Part shown: positions 15,865-22,854 of the stretch, one piece after another | Position numbering within the stretch: the stretch's first letter is position 1 | Layout: each line of letters starts with the position of its first letter | NCBI GenBank assembly: GCA_020161015.1 | Contig: JAIUOT010000046.1 | Coordinates: 1 to 46,198, forward strand | DNA length: 46,198 nt | Direction of reading: 5' to 3' | Origin: Actinomycetota bacterium | Lineage (GTDB): Bacteria > Actinomycetota > Actinomycetes > Propionibacteriales > Propionibacteriaceae | The notes under the pieces: model-generated | Databases searched by the model: none | Seen by the model: only the letters and a program-made list of their open reading frames with translations | What the model was told of the DNA's origin: nothing | Position numbers and translations under genes: made by a program

Positions 15865-18702
15865 TCAGCTGCAACCGCTGGTGGAGCCGCAGCCCTCGCA
15901 GATGTAGCAGGAGCCCGAGCGCCGCATCTTGGTGCCACAGGTGAGGCAGAGCGGGGCATCGACGCTCAGCCCGGACAGCTTCTCCAGCACCTCGGCGGTC
16001 GAGTGGGCGTCCATCTCCACCAGGGCGGGCTGGTTCGGCCCGTCCTCGTGCACCCGGACGTCGTCGGCGGCGTCGTTCTTCAGCGACTCGGACTCGATCA
16101 GCTCGGCCTCGTCCTCCTCCGACAGGTACTTGCCGGTCTCGACGTACCGCGCCCGCTCGGCGGCGGTGTGGATGCCGAGTTCGGCCCGCTCGTCGAAGGA
16201 CAGGTAGTCCAGCGCCAGCCGGCGGAAGATGTAGTCCATGATCGACTGCGCCATCCGGACGTCCGGGTCGTCGGTCATGCCGGCCGGCTCGAACTTCAGG
16301 TTCGTGAACTTCTGCACGAACTGCTCCAGCGGCACGCCGTACTGGAGGCCGATGGAGACGGCGATCGAGAACGCGTCCATCACGCCGGCCAGGGTGGAGC
16401 CCTGCTTGCCGAGCTTCAGGAACACCTCGCCCAGGTTGCCGTCGTCGTACTGCCCGGAGGTCATGTAGCCCTCCGCACCGGCCACCGAGAAGGACGTGGT
16501 GCGGCTGACGCGCGACTTGGGCAGGCGCTTGCGGCGCGCGCGGTACTCGATCCGCACCTCGGGCTCGGCCTTGGCCTCGGTCGACTCCTCCGGCTTCTTG
16601 CCGTCGCTCAGGGGCTGGCCCACCTTGCAGTTGTCGCGGTACACCGCCAGCGCCTTCAGGCCGAGCTTCCAGCCCTGCAGGTAGACGTCGGCGATGTCCT
16701 CGACCGTCGCGGTCTCGGGCAGGTTGACGGTCTTGGAGATCGCCCCGGACAGGAACGGCTGCACCGCGGCCATCATCCGCACGTGGCCCATCGGCTTGAT
16801 CGAGCGCTGGCCCATCGCGGTGTCGAACACCTCGTAGTGCTCGGGCTTGAGCCCGGGCGCGTTCACGACGTGGCCGTGGGTGGAGATGTACTCCACGATC
16901 GCCTCCGCGGTCTCCTCGGTGTAGCCGAGCCGCGTCAGCGCCCGCGGGATCGTCTGGTTCACGATCTGCATCGAGCCGCCGCCGACGAGCTTCTTGAACT
17001 TGACCAGCGAGAAGTCGGGCTCGATGCCGGTCGTGTCGCAGTCCATCATGAAGCCGATGGTGCCGGTGGGTGCCAGCACGGACGCCTGCGCGTTGCGGAA
17101 CCCGTTCTTCGCCCCGAGCGAGACCACCTGCGCCCACTCCGCGGCCGCCGCGGCGTGGATCGGCTTGTCGAGCCCGTCGAACGTGCGCGCGTCGTCGTTC
17201 GCCGCCTGGTGCTTGCGCATCACCCGCTGGTGGGCGTCGGCGTTGCGCGCGTAGCCGTTGTAGGGACCGACCACCGCGGCGAGCTCCGCGGAGCGGCGGT
17301 AGGACGCGCCGGTCATCAGCGAGGTGATGGACGCGGCCAGCGCACGCCCGCCGTCGGAGTCGTAGCCGCGGCCGACGGCCATCAGCAGCGCGCCGAGGTT
17401 GGCATAGCCGATGCCCAGCTGGCGGAAGTTGCGGGTGGTCTCGCCGATCGCCTCGGTCGGGAAGTCGGCGAAGGTGATCGAGATGTCCATCGCGGTGATG
17501 ATCAGCTCGACGGCCTTCACGAACAGCCCGGTGTCGAAGGTGTCGTCCTCACGGAGGAACTTCAGCAGGTTGAGGCTGGCCAGGTTGCAGGAGGAGTTGT
17601 CGAGGCTCATGTACTCCGAGCACGGGTTGGACGCGTTGATCCGGCCGGACTCCGGGTTGGTGTGCCAGGCGTTGATCGTGTCGTCGTACTGGATGCCGGG
17701 GTCGGCGCACTCCCACGCGGCCTCGGAGATCTTGCCGAACAGGTCGCGGGCGTCGACGGTCTCGATCACCTCGCCGGTCTTGCGTGCCCGCAGGCCGAAC
17801 TCGGTGCCGTCCTCGACCGCCCGCATGAACTCGTCGCTGACCCGCACCGAGTTGTTCGCGTTCTGGTACTGGACGCTGACGATGTCCTTGCCGCCGAGGT
17901 CCATGTCGAAGCCCGCGTCACGCAGGGCGCGGATCTTGTCCTCCTCGCGCGCCTTGGTCTCGACGAACTCGTAGATGTCGGGGTGGTCGACGTCCAGCAC
18001 GACCATCTTCGCCGCGCGCCGGGTGGCTCCGCCGGACTTGATGGTGCCCGCGGACGCGTCCGCGCCACGCATGAACGACACCGGGCCGGACGCGGTGCCA
18101 CCGGAGGACAGCAGCTCCTTGCTGGAGCGGATGCGGGAGAGGTTCAGGCCGGCGCCGGAGCCGCCCTTGAAGATGAAGCCCTCCTCCTTGTACCAGTTCA
18201 GGATCGAGTCCATCGAGTCGTCGACGCTGAGGATGAAGCAGGCGCTCACCTGCTGCGGGCTCGGCGTGCCGACGTTGAACCAGACCGGGGAGTTGAAGCT
18301 GAAGTACTGGTGGAGCAGCATCCAGGTGATCTCGTGCTCGAAGATCTCCGCGTCGTCGGCGGTCGCGAAGTAGCCGTACTGCTCTCCGGCCGCGCGGTAG
18401 GCGCGCACGACGCGGTCGATCAGCGTCTTGAGGCTGGCCTCCCGCTGCGGCGTGCCCAGGGCCCCGCGGAAGTACTTGGTGGTGACGATGGTGGAGGCGT
18501 TCAGGCTCCAGAACGTCGGGAACTCCACCCCCCGCTGCTCGAAGACGTGCTCGCCGGTCTTCCAGTTCGTCTGCACCACGTCGCGCAGTTCCCAGGTGAC
18601 CTCGTCGTAGGGGTGGACGCCCGCGGTGGTGAACACGCGGTCGATCTTCAGGCCCTGTGACTTCCGGCCACCCCTGGGGGTCGCCTTGGCGGTTTCGGTC
18701 AT
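15865..18702 (-). CDS. nrdJ: Adenosylcobalamin-dependent (class II) ribonucleoside-diphosphate reductase NrdJ
   Basis: A 945-residue B12-dependent ribonucleotide reductase that makes deoxyribonucleotides with or without oxygen. Visible signatures are KGGSGAGLNLSRIRSS, the active-site stretch NPCSEYMSLDNSSCNLASLN and the late loop VLAPTGTIGFMMDCDTTGIE. The C-terminal Cys-rich tail (CLTCGTKM, then CYICEGCGS) is typical of the zinc-binding/regenerating end of actinobacterial NrdJ. ATG 18702 is preceded by AAAGGCAG. The long N-terminal in-frame extension reads through the nrdR gene in another frame and is not real. It lies 38 bases downstream of nrdR and is almost certainly co-transcribed with it. 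Confidence 0.96.
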   Translation of the reverse strand: MTETAKATPRGGRKSQGLKIDRVFTTAGVHPYDEVTWELRDVVQTNWKTGEHVFEQRGVEFPTFWSLNASTIVTTKYFRGALGTPQREASLKTLIDRVVRAYRAAGEQYGYFATADDAEIFEHEITWMLLHQYFSFNSPVWFNVGTPSPQQVSACFILSVDDSMDSILNWYKEEGFIFKGGSGAGLNLSRIRSSKELLSSGGTASGPVSFMRGADASAGTIKSGGATRRAAKMVVLDVDHPDIYEFVETKAREEDKIRALRDAGFDMDLGGKDIVSVQYQNANNSVRVSDEFMRAVEDGTEFGLRARKTGEVIETVDARDLFGKISEAAWECADPGIQYDDTINAWHTNPESGRINASNPCSEYMSLDNSSCNLASLNLLKFLREDDTFDTGLFVKAVELIITAMDISITFADFPTEAIGETTRNFRQLGIGYANLGALLMAVGRGYDSDGGRALAASITSLMTGASYRRSAELAAVVGPYNGYARNADAHQRVMRKHQAANDDARTFDGLDKPIHAAAAAEWAQVVSLGAKNGFRNAQASVLAPTGTIGFMMDCDTTGIEPDFSLVKFKKLVGGGSMQIVNQTIPRALTRLGYTEETAEAIVEYISTHGHVVNAPGLKPEHYEVFDTAMGQRSIKPMGHVRMMAAVQPFLSGAISKTVNLPETATVEDIADVYLQGWKLGLKALAVYRDNCKVGQPLSDGKKPEESTEAKAEPEVRIEYRARRKRLPKSRVSRTTSFSVAGAEGYMTSGQYDDGNLGEVFLKLGKQGSTLAGVMDAFSIAVSIGLQYGVPLEQFVQKFTNLKFEPAGMTDDPDVRMAQSIMDYIFRRLALDYLSFDERAELGIHTAAERARYVETGKYLSEEDEAELIESESLKNDAADDVRVHEDGPNQPALVEMDAHSTAEVLEKLSGLSVDAPLCLTCGTKMRRSGSCYICEGCGSTSGCS

Positions 18703-18740
18703 GGTCGGGCTGCCTTTCGCTATCGGTGGAGGGGGGTGTG

Positions 18741-19199
18741 TCAGTTGGTGACGAGCGCCACGCGGCGCAGGTTCTCGATCTCGGCCTCGAAGTCGTCGAC
18801 CGAGTCGTAGTGCTTGTAGACCGACGCGAACCGCAGGTACGCGACGGGGTCGAGCTCGCTGAGCGGCCCGAGGATGGCCAGTCCGACCTCGTCGGCCGGG
18901 ATCTCGGCCTGGCCGCTGGCCCGGAGGGTCTCCTCCACGCGCTGCCCCAGCCGGGCGAGGTCGGCCTCGGAGACCGGACGGCCCTTGCAGGCCTTGGCGA
19001 CGCCGGTGACGACCTTCTCGCGGGAGAACGGCTCGACGACCCCGGAACGCTTCAGGACGACCAGCTGCATCTGCTCGAGCGTCGTGAACCGGCGCTCGCA
19101 CATCGGGCACTGGCGGCGACGCCGGATGCTCGTGCCGTCTTCGGCGACACGGCTGTCGAGGACCCGGGTGTCGGTGTGGCGGCAGAACGGGCAGTGCAC
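18741..19199 (-). CDS. nrdR: Transcriptional repressor NrdR
   Basis: A 152-residue ATP/dATP-sensing repressor of ribonucleotide reductase genes. The zinc ribbon has CPFC (Cys3, Cys6) and CPMC (Cys31, Cys34), with the DNA-contacting RRRRQ between them. The ATP-cone follows ([20 protein letters not shown], then KACKGRPV). The C-terminal end [18 protein letters not shown] is a family hallmark. Start is GTG at 19199 with GGAG 6 bases before it; upstream in-frame residues are outside the family. It is the first gene of nrdRJ, so the repressor and its main target share a promoter with candidate NrdR boxes (19263-19307). Confidence 0.95.
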   Translation of the reverse strand: MHCPFCRHTDTRVLDSRVAEDGTSIRRRRQCPMCERRFTTLEQMQLVVLKRSGVVEPFSREKVVTGVAKACKGRPVSEADLARLGQRVEETLRASGQAEIPADEVGLAILGPLSELDPVAYLRFASVYKHYDSVDDFEAEIENLRRVALVTN

Positions 19200-19239
19200 T
19201 TCTCCGGCTCCTTCCTGGGGATGCGTCGGGGGATCACGC

Positions 19240-19248
19240 TGTGGATAA
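19240..19248 (-). promoter_or_regulatory. Consensus DnaA box in the nrdRJ leader
   Basis: TGTGGATAA on the plus strand is TTATCCACA on the coding strand, an exact DnaA-box consensus, 41 bases before nrdR. A related TGTGGACTA lies at 19271-19279. DnaA control of ribonucleotide reductase genes is known in E. coli (nrdAB); here it is inferred. Confidence 0.45.
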
Positions 19249-19262
19249 CTTGTGGGCGGTGA

Positions 19263-19307
19263 CCACAATCTGTGGACTAACCACATCCGTGTAACTACTA
19301 GATGTAG
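19263..19307 (-). promoter_or_regulatory. Candidate tandem NrdR boxes upstream of nrdRJ
   Basis: Two short palindromes lie upstream of nrdR: CCACA-ATC-TGTGG (19263-19275) and CTAC-TAGAT-GTAG (19295-19307). Their centres are 32 bases apart, about three helical turns. NrdR-controlled promoters usually carry paired boxes about 31-32 bases apart, so the spacing is as telling as the sequence. The match to the published AT-rich consensus is only partial. Confidence 0.5.
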
Positions 19308-19379
19308 AGGTTATGTCTCCAGAGTGCCACTGGCAAGACAGCCCCGCTGGCGTGTCGCGCGGAGATGGTCCCAATTGCG

Positions 19380-19412
19380 GACGCCGGCCGGCCACAGGGG
19401 CCGTCCGGCGTC
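19380..19412 (-). terminator. Hairpin after the SOS-controlled small gene
   Basis: 14-base arms (19380-19393, 19399-19412) have one mismatch and an ACAGG loop, 27 bases beyond the stop of the small membrane gene. A nearby perfect palindrome GACGCCGGCGTC (19429-19440) overlaps that stop codon and shares the arm sequence. Confidence 0.6.
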
Positions 19413-19438
19413 GTCGATGGCGGGAGAGGACGCCGGCG

Positions 19439-19807
19439 TCACCCCTGCGCGGCAGCGGCCACCACCGGCGGCGCGACGGGCAGCGGGGCGTCGCTCACGG
19501 CCAGGAAGCCGCTGACGAGCACCACGGCCGCGAGCGCGACCACGGCGAGGAAGAACACCACCACGACAGCGATCCCCCGATCGGTGAGCTCCCAGGTGCG
19601 GGCGGGGGTGGACGCGGCCACGCGAGCCGGGACCCGTGGCGCGGCCGGTGCGGCGACACCGCCCGGCCGGCCGCCCGGCAGCGACACCAGGTGCGGGCGG
19701 GCCTGCGGGCCGCGCTCGACATGGCGCCAGCGGCGCGGCTCGGCGCCGGTGCCCGGCAGGCTCACCGGGATGGTCGTGGACAGGTCCTCGATCAGCAGCG
19801 CGCTCAT
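19439..19807 (-). CDS. SOS-controlled small single-pass membrane protein (DivS/ChiZ/YneA-like position), no LysM domain
   Basis: A 122-residue protein between nrdR and the lexA side. This is the place where mycobacteria carry Rv2719c (chiZ) and corynebacteria divS, SOS-induced cell-division suppressors. Residues 1-70 are a basic, Pro/Arg-rich cytoplasmic region. Residues 79-102 are one strong membrane helix (starting IAVVVVFFLAVVALAAVVLV), and only about 20 Ala/Pro-rich residues follow. The LysM domain expected outside the membrane is absent. The 100-odd bases downstream hold a terminator and the nrdRJ promoter, so no frameshifted LysM is hidden there. ATG 19807 follows AAGGAG. Two LexA boxes flank its promoter. 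A role as division inhibitor is inferred from context. Confidence 0.7.
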   Translation of the reverse strand: MSALLIEDLSTTIPVSLPGTGAEPRRWRHVERGPQARPHLVSLPGGRPGGVAAPAAPRVPARVAASTPARTWELTDRGIAVVVVFFLAVVALAAVVLVSGFLAVSDAPLPVAPPVVAAAAQG

Positions 19808-19821
19808 GGCATCTCCTTCGC

Positions 19822-19837
19822 TCGAACAGGTGTTCGA
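19822..19837 (-). promoter_or_regulatory. LexA (SOS) box, proximal, before the small membrane gene
   Basis: TCGAACAGGTGTTCGA has perfect CGAACA/TGTTCG arms, the actinobacterial SOS-box form. It covers the predicted transcription start at about 19836. Confidence 0.9.
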
Positions 19838-19842
19838 TACCT

Positions 19843-19871
19843 TTTCTATCCCAGCCCGCCGCACGGATCAA
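19843..19871 (-). promoter_or_regulatory. Promoter of the SOS-controlled membrane gene
   Basis: -35 TTGATC (19871-19866), 17-base spacer, -10 TAGAAA (19848-19843). It lies between two LexA boxes. The predicted leader is about 29 bases and contains AAGGAG. Confidence 0.5.
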
Positions 19872-19876
19872 GCAAT

Positions 19877-19892
19877 TCGAACAATTGTTCGC
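19877..19892. promoter_or_regulatory. LexA (SOS) box, distal, between the small membrane gene and the AbrB operon
   Basis: TCGAACAATTGTTCGC contains a perfect 14-base palindrome CGAACAATTGTTCG. It sits just upstream of the -35 of the minus-strand membrane gene and about 70 bases upstream of the plus-strand AbrB -10. It could therefore act on either direction. Confidence 0.85.
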
Positions 19893-19959
19893 TCCGCGTG
19901 TCGGACGTGGAACAGCCTCGCACCCGCCACTGACAGTTCCCCCAGGCCTCCCGAGTGCG

Positions 19960-19983
19960 TAAGATATGTCTTGTATCCAAGAC
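19960..19983 (+). promoter_or_regulatory. -10 box and palindromic operator of the AbrB/phosphotransferase operon
   Basis: -10 TAAGAT at 19960-19965. A perfect inverted repeat GTCTTG-TATC-CAAGAC follows at 19968-19983, directly over the expected transcription start (~19972). Part of it (AAGATATGTCTT, 19961-19972) is itself nearly palindromic. A good candidate for autoregulation by the AbrB-type protein. Confidence 0.5.
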
Positions 19984-19996
19984 GCGAGGAGCACGG

Positions 19997-20245
19997 ATGG
20001 CCCACACCCACCCCACCAATCCCGACCGCCGCTTCTACGGCACCGTGACGGTCAGTGACCGCGGCCAGATCGTCATTCCGGCGGAAGCGCGCCGCGACCT
20101 CGGGATCGAGGTCGGCGACAAGCTGCTGGTGTTCGGCGACGTCGGGTTCGGCCTCGCGTTCGGCAAGGCAGACCAGGTGCTCGCCCGCGTCCCGGGCCTC
20201 GACCGGATCCTGGGCGGTGCCACCGGAGACGCCGGCGATGACTGA
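19997..20245 (+). CDS. AbrB/MazE/SpoVT-family DNA-binding protein
   Basis: An 82-residue swapped-hairpin DNA-binding protein. The domain occupies about residues 14-50: YGTVTVSDRGQIVIPAEARR then DLGIEVGDKLLVFGD, with the family's G-Q-I/V-x-I-P-x-x-x-R pattern. The C-terminal tail (ADQVLARVPGLDRILGG) may be an oligomerisation or sensing segment. Start is ATG 19997 with GAGGAG upstream; an in-frame ATG at 19955 lies before the -10 box and is rejected. The gene overlaps the next by 8 bases (ATGACTGA), so the two are translationally coupled. No toxin partner is adjacent, which argues for a regulator rather than an antitoxin. Confidence 0.88.
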   Translation: MAHTHPTNPDRRFYGTVTVSDRGQIVIPAEARRDLGIEVGDKLLVFGDVGFGLAFGKADQVLARVPGLDRILGGATGDAGDD

Positions 20246-22787
20246 CCCCCGCACCCGGAGGGCACGCCTCGTCGGTGCCAACCTCTGCGCGCTGGCGGCG
20301 GGCTCAGCGGTCGCCGTCCTCGCCCCTGTGCCCGTCCTGGCCCGCATCCCGCTCGCCGCGCTGGCCGGGACCCTCGGCTACCTGGCGGGCACCTGGCTCG
20401 CCGGACGGGCCGTCGTCCTCGTGCGGCGCGTACGCACCGCGCCCACGGGCCGACTGGTGCACGACCTCGCCCGGCTGGCCCCGGGCACACCAGCGGCCGG
20501 GGGCAAGGCCTCCGCGCTCGCGCGCCTGGTGCAGGCGGGCTTCCGCGTGCCGGCCGGGGTCGTCGTCCTCCCGGACGCCTTCGACGCCGGCGGGCTCTCC
20601 CCCGCCGGCGCCCGAGAGCTGGCACGCGCCCTGCGCCGCCTCGGCGCCGGCCCCTTCGCCGTGCGCTCCTCCGCGGCGGCGGAGGACTCCGCGTCCGCGT
20701 CGTTCGCCGGCGCGCTCGCCACCGAGCTCGACGTGCCTGCCACCGCGGTGGCGGACGCCGCGGTCCGCGTCCACCGCTCCGGGGCCGCGCCCCGCGTGCG
20801 GGCCTACGCCGAGGCGCAGGGGGTCGAGGCCCACCAGCCGGTCGCGGTCGTGGTGCAGCGCATGGTGGCTGCGCAGCGGGCGGGCGTCCTGTTCACCGCT
20901 GACCCGCTCACCGGCGACCTCGACACCATGGTGGGCGACGTGGTCGAGGGCCTGGGCGAGGCGCTGGTCTCCGGCTCCGCCGACGCGACCCCGTTCCGCT
21001 TCCACCGCCCCGACGGCGCGTACACCGGCCCTGCCGCCCTCGCGCCGGTGGCCGCCCGGCTGCACGCCGCGGCGCACGACATCGAGGCCTGCTTCGGCGG
21101 CGTGGCCCAGGACATCGAGTGGGCGGTCGCCGCAGACCGCGTCTGGATCCTCCAGGCCCGGCCGGTGACCAGCATGCGCGGCTGGGACCCGGTCACCGCG
21201 GAGCGCAACGACACCCTCACCGGCACCTGCCTGTGGTCGGCGACGAACCTGTCGGAGGCCAACCCGGAGCCGCAGACCCCGCTCACCGTCTCCGTGGTCC
21301 GCCACCAGCAGGACAACGGCGGCCCGTCGATGAAGGTGAGGGGTCGCGAGATGGCCGGCTACGTCGGCGGGCGGCCCTACGCGAACCTGAGCGTGCAGGT
21401 GAGCGCACGCGGGCCGAAGGCAGCTGCGGACCCGCGGGCGGCCTACCGCCAGGTCGCCGGGCTGTGGGGCGACCTGCCCGACGACGTCCCGCTGCCCGTG
21501 CTGCCCCTGACGAAGGCCGACTGGCAGGACGAAGGGCTGCCGTTGCTGGCCACGCTGGTCCGCCTGCAGTGGCACCGGCTGCGCCTCCCCCGCTTCCTCG
21601 CCACCAGCCGGGAGGAGAGCGCGCGGCTCGCCGCCCGCGTCGCGGCCGCGTCCACCGGCGCGGAGCTCGCGGCGCTGTGGCGGGACGCGGTGTTCCCCGC
21701 CTCCCTGCGCGCGTTCTGGGCGGTGATCGCGGCCACCGACGACCGCCTCGACCCGCTCGAGGAGGAACTCCGCCGGCTCGTCGGCGCCGACGATGCCGCC
21801 GCGCTGCTGGCGAACGTCGCCGGGCTCTGCGGAGGCCTGGAGAGCCTCGGCCCCGCCGCCGGGCTCCAGGAGGTGCTCGCCGGACGCCTCTCCCGCGAGG
21901 ACTACCTCGCGGCCTTCGGCCATCGCGGCCACAACGAGGTCGAGCTCGCCTGGCCGCGTCCGGCGGAGGACCCCGCCTGGCTCGACCGCGCCCTCGCCTC
22001 CGCCGCGACCGGCGCGGACGTGGGACGGCTCCGGGCCGGCCGCGCCGCGGCCTTCGAGGCGGCCAGGGACCGCCTCAGGACGGGCCATCCCGAAAAGGCG
22101 CGCGACGTCGAGCGCCGGCTGGGGCGCAGGGCGCGCCGGGCCGCGCTGCGGGAGCGCGTCCGGTCGGAGTCCGTCCGCTGGACGGGGGTCGGGCGAGGGT
22201 TCGCCCTCCGTGCCGGGGTCCTGCTCGGCATCGGCGACGACGTGTTCTTCCACACCCTCCCCGAACTGCTGGACGCCCTGGACGGGACCGGCCGGGCGCC
22301 GGACGTGGCCGCGCGCCGCGCCGTGGTGCAACGGCAGCGGGACCTCCCCCAGCTCCCGCTGTTCATCGTCGGGCGCTTCGACCCGTACGCGTGGGCGGCC
22401 GATCCCTGCCGGCGCGGCGACGCCTTCGTCGCGGGCCGTCCCCTGCCGCCCCCACCGGAGGGCGACGAGCGGCTCGTGACCGGGGCCGCCGGCTCGGTCG
22501 GGGTGGCGCAGGGACGGGTGCGCCGGCTGGACAGCATCGAGGACGCCGACCAGCTGCTGCCGGGCGAGGTGCTGGTCACCCCCCTGACCAACATCGGCTG
22601 GACCCCGGTGTTCCCCCGGGCGGGGGCGATCGTCACCGACCTCGGCGCGCCGCTCAGCCACGCCGCCATCGTGGCCCGCGAGCTCGGCATCCCCGCCGTG
22701 GTCGGCTGCGGTGATGCCACCGCGCGGCTGGCGACCGGCGACCTCGTGCGCGTGGACGGCGGCCGCGGCACCGTCGAGGTGCTGTGA
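20238..22787 (+). CDS. Membrane-anchored rifampin-phosphotransferase/PEP-synthase-like enzyme
   Basis: An 849-residue protein. Residues ~12-62 form two hydrophobic helices (ALAAGSAVAVLAPVPVLA and IPLAALAGTLGYLAGTWLAG), an unusual membrane hairpin before the enzyme. Residues ~85-315 are a PEP/pyruvate-binding ATP-grasp-like domain: GGKASALARLVQAGFRVPAG, PFAVRSSAAAEDSASASFAG, AGVLFTADPLTGD and VWILQARPVT. A long central region follows. The C-terminal swivel domain has LSHAAIVARELGIPAVVG with catalytic His808. The PEP-binding TIM barrel of PpsA/PPDK is missing, so the order ATP domain/central domain/His domain matches rifampin phosphotransferases. Such enzymes transfer a phosphoryl group from ATP through the His to a substrate; the substrate here is unknown. 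Translation is coupled to the AbrB gene. Confidence 0.82.
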   Translation: MTDPRTRRARLVGANLCALAAGSAVAVLAPVPVLARIPLAALAGTLGYLAGTWLAGRAVVLVRRVRTAPTGRLVHDLARLAPGTPAAGGKASALARLVQAGFRVPAGVVVLPDAFDAGGLSPAGARELARALRRLGAGPFAVRSSAAAEDSASASFAGALATELDVPATAVADAAVRVHRSGAAPRVRAYAEAQGVEAHQPVAVVVQRMVAAQRAGVLFTADPLTGDLDTMVGDVVEGLGEALVSGSADATPFRFHRPDGAYTGPAALAPVAARLHAAAHDIEACFGGVAQDIEWAVAADRVWILQARPVTSMRGWDPVTAERNDTLTGTCLWSATNLSEANPEPQTPLTVSVVRHQQDNGGPSMKVRGREMAGYVGGRPYANLSVQVSARGPKAAADPRAAYRQVAGLWGDLPDDVPLPVLPLTKADWQDEGLPLLATLVRLQWHRLRLPRFLATSREESARLAARVAAASTGAELAALWRDAVFPASLRAFWAVIAATDDRLDPLEEELRRLVGADDAAALLANVAGLCGGLESLGPAAGLQEVLAGRLSREDYLAAFGHRGHNEVELAWPRPAEDPAWLDRALASAATGADVGRLRAGRAAAFEAARDRLRTGHPEKARDVERRLGRRARRAALRERVRSESVRWTGVGRGFALRAGVLLGIGDDVFFHTLPELLDALDGTGRAPDVAARRAVVQRQRDLPQLPLFIVGRFDPYAWAADPCRRGDAFVAGRPLPPPPEGDERLVTGAAGSVGVAQGRVRRLDSIEDADQLLPGEVLVTPLTNIGWTPVFPRAGAIVTDLGAPLSHAAIVARELGIPAVVGCGDATARLATGDLVRVDGGRGTVEVL

Positions 22788-22807
22788 CGTTCGATTCCCC
22801 GACACGC

Positions 22808-22823
22808 TCGAACATGTGTTTGA
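22808..22823 (+). promoter_or_regulatory. LexA (SOS) box of lexA
   Basis: TCGAACATGTGTTTGA is an SOS box with one departure in the right arm (TTTGA for TTCGA). It overlaps the lexA -35, as expected for autorepression. It is 20 bases after the stop of the preceding phosphotransferase-like gene. Confidence 0.85.
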
Positions 22824-22848
22824 TTCCGTCGCGACGTCGGGTTAGCGT
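22820..22848 (+). promoter_or_regulatory. lexA promoter (TTGATT-N17-TAGCGT), leaderless
   Basis: -35 TTGATT at 22820-22825, 17-base spacer, -10 TAGCGT at 22843-22848. The -10 ends 7 bases before ATG 22855, and no ribosome site is present. Confidence 0.6.
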
Positions 22849-22854
22849 GCTGCC

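Noticed and set aside
18703-18740. A cobalamin riboswitch before the B12-dependent reductase
   Set aside because: nrdJ has only 38 bases between it and nrdR, and the nrdR leader shows no B12-box-like conserved sequence; both are too short for a cobalamin riboswitch.
19315-19438. A frameshifted LysM domain downstream of the small SOS membrane gene
   Set aside because: The space is about 120 bases, holds a hairpin and the nrdRJ promoter, and none of its frames resembles LysM.
19997-20245. Toxin-antitoxin module with the AbrB-type protein as antitoxin
   Set aside because: The partner is a large phosphotransferase-like enzyme, not a PIN, MazF or RelE toxin, and no small toxin ORF is adjacent.
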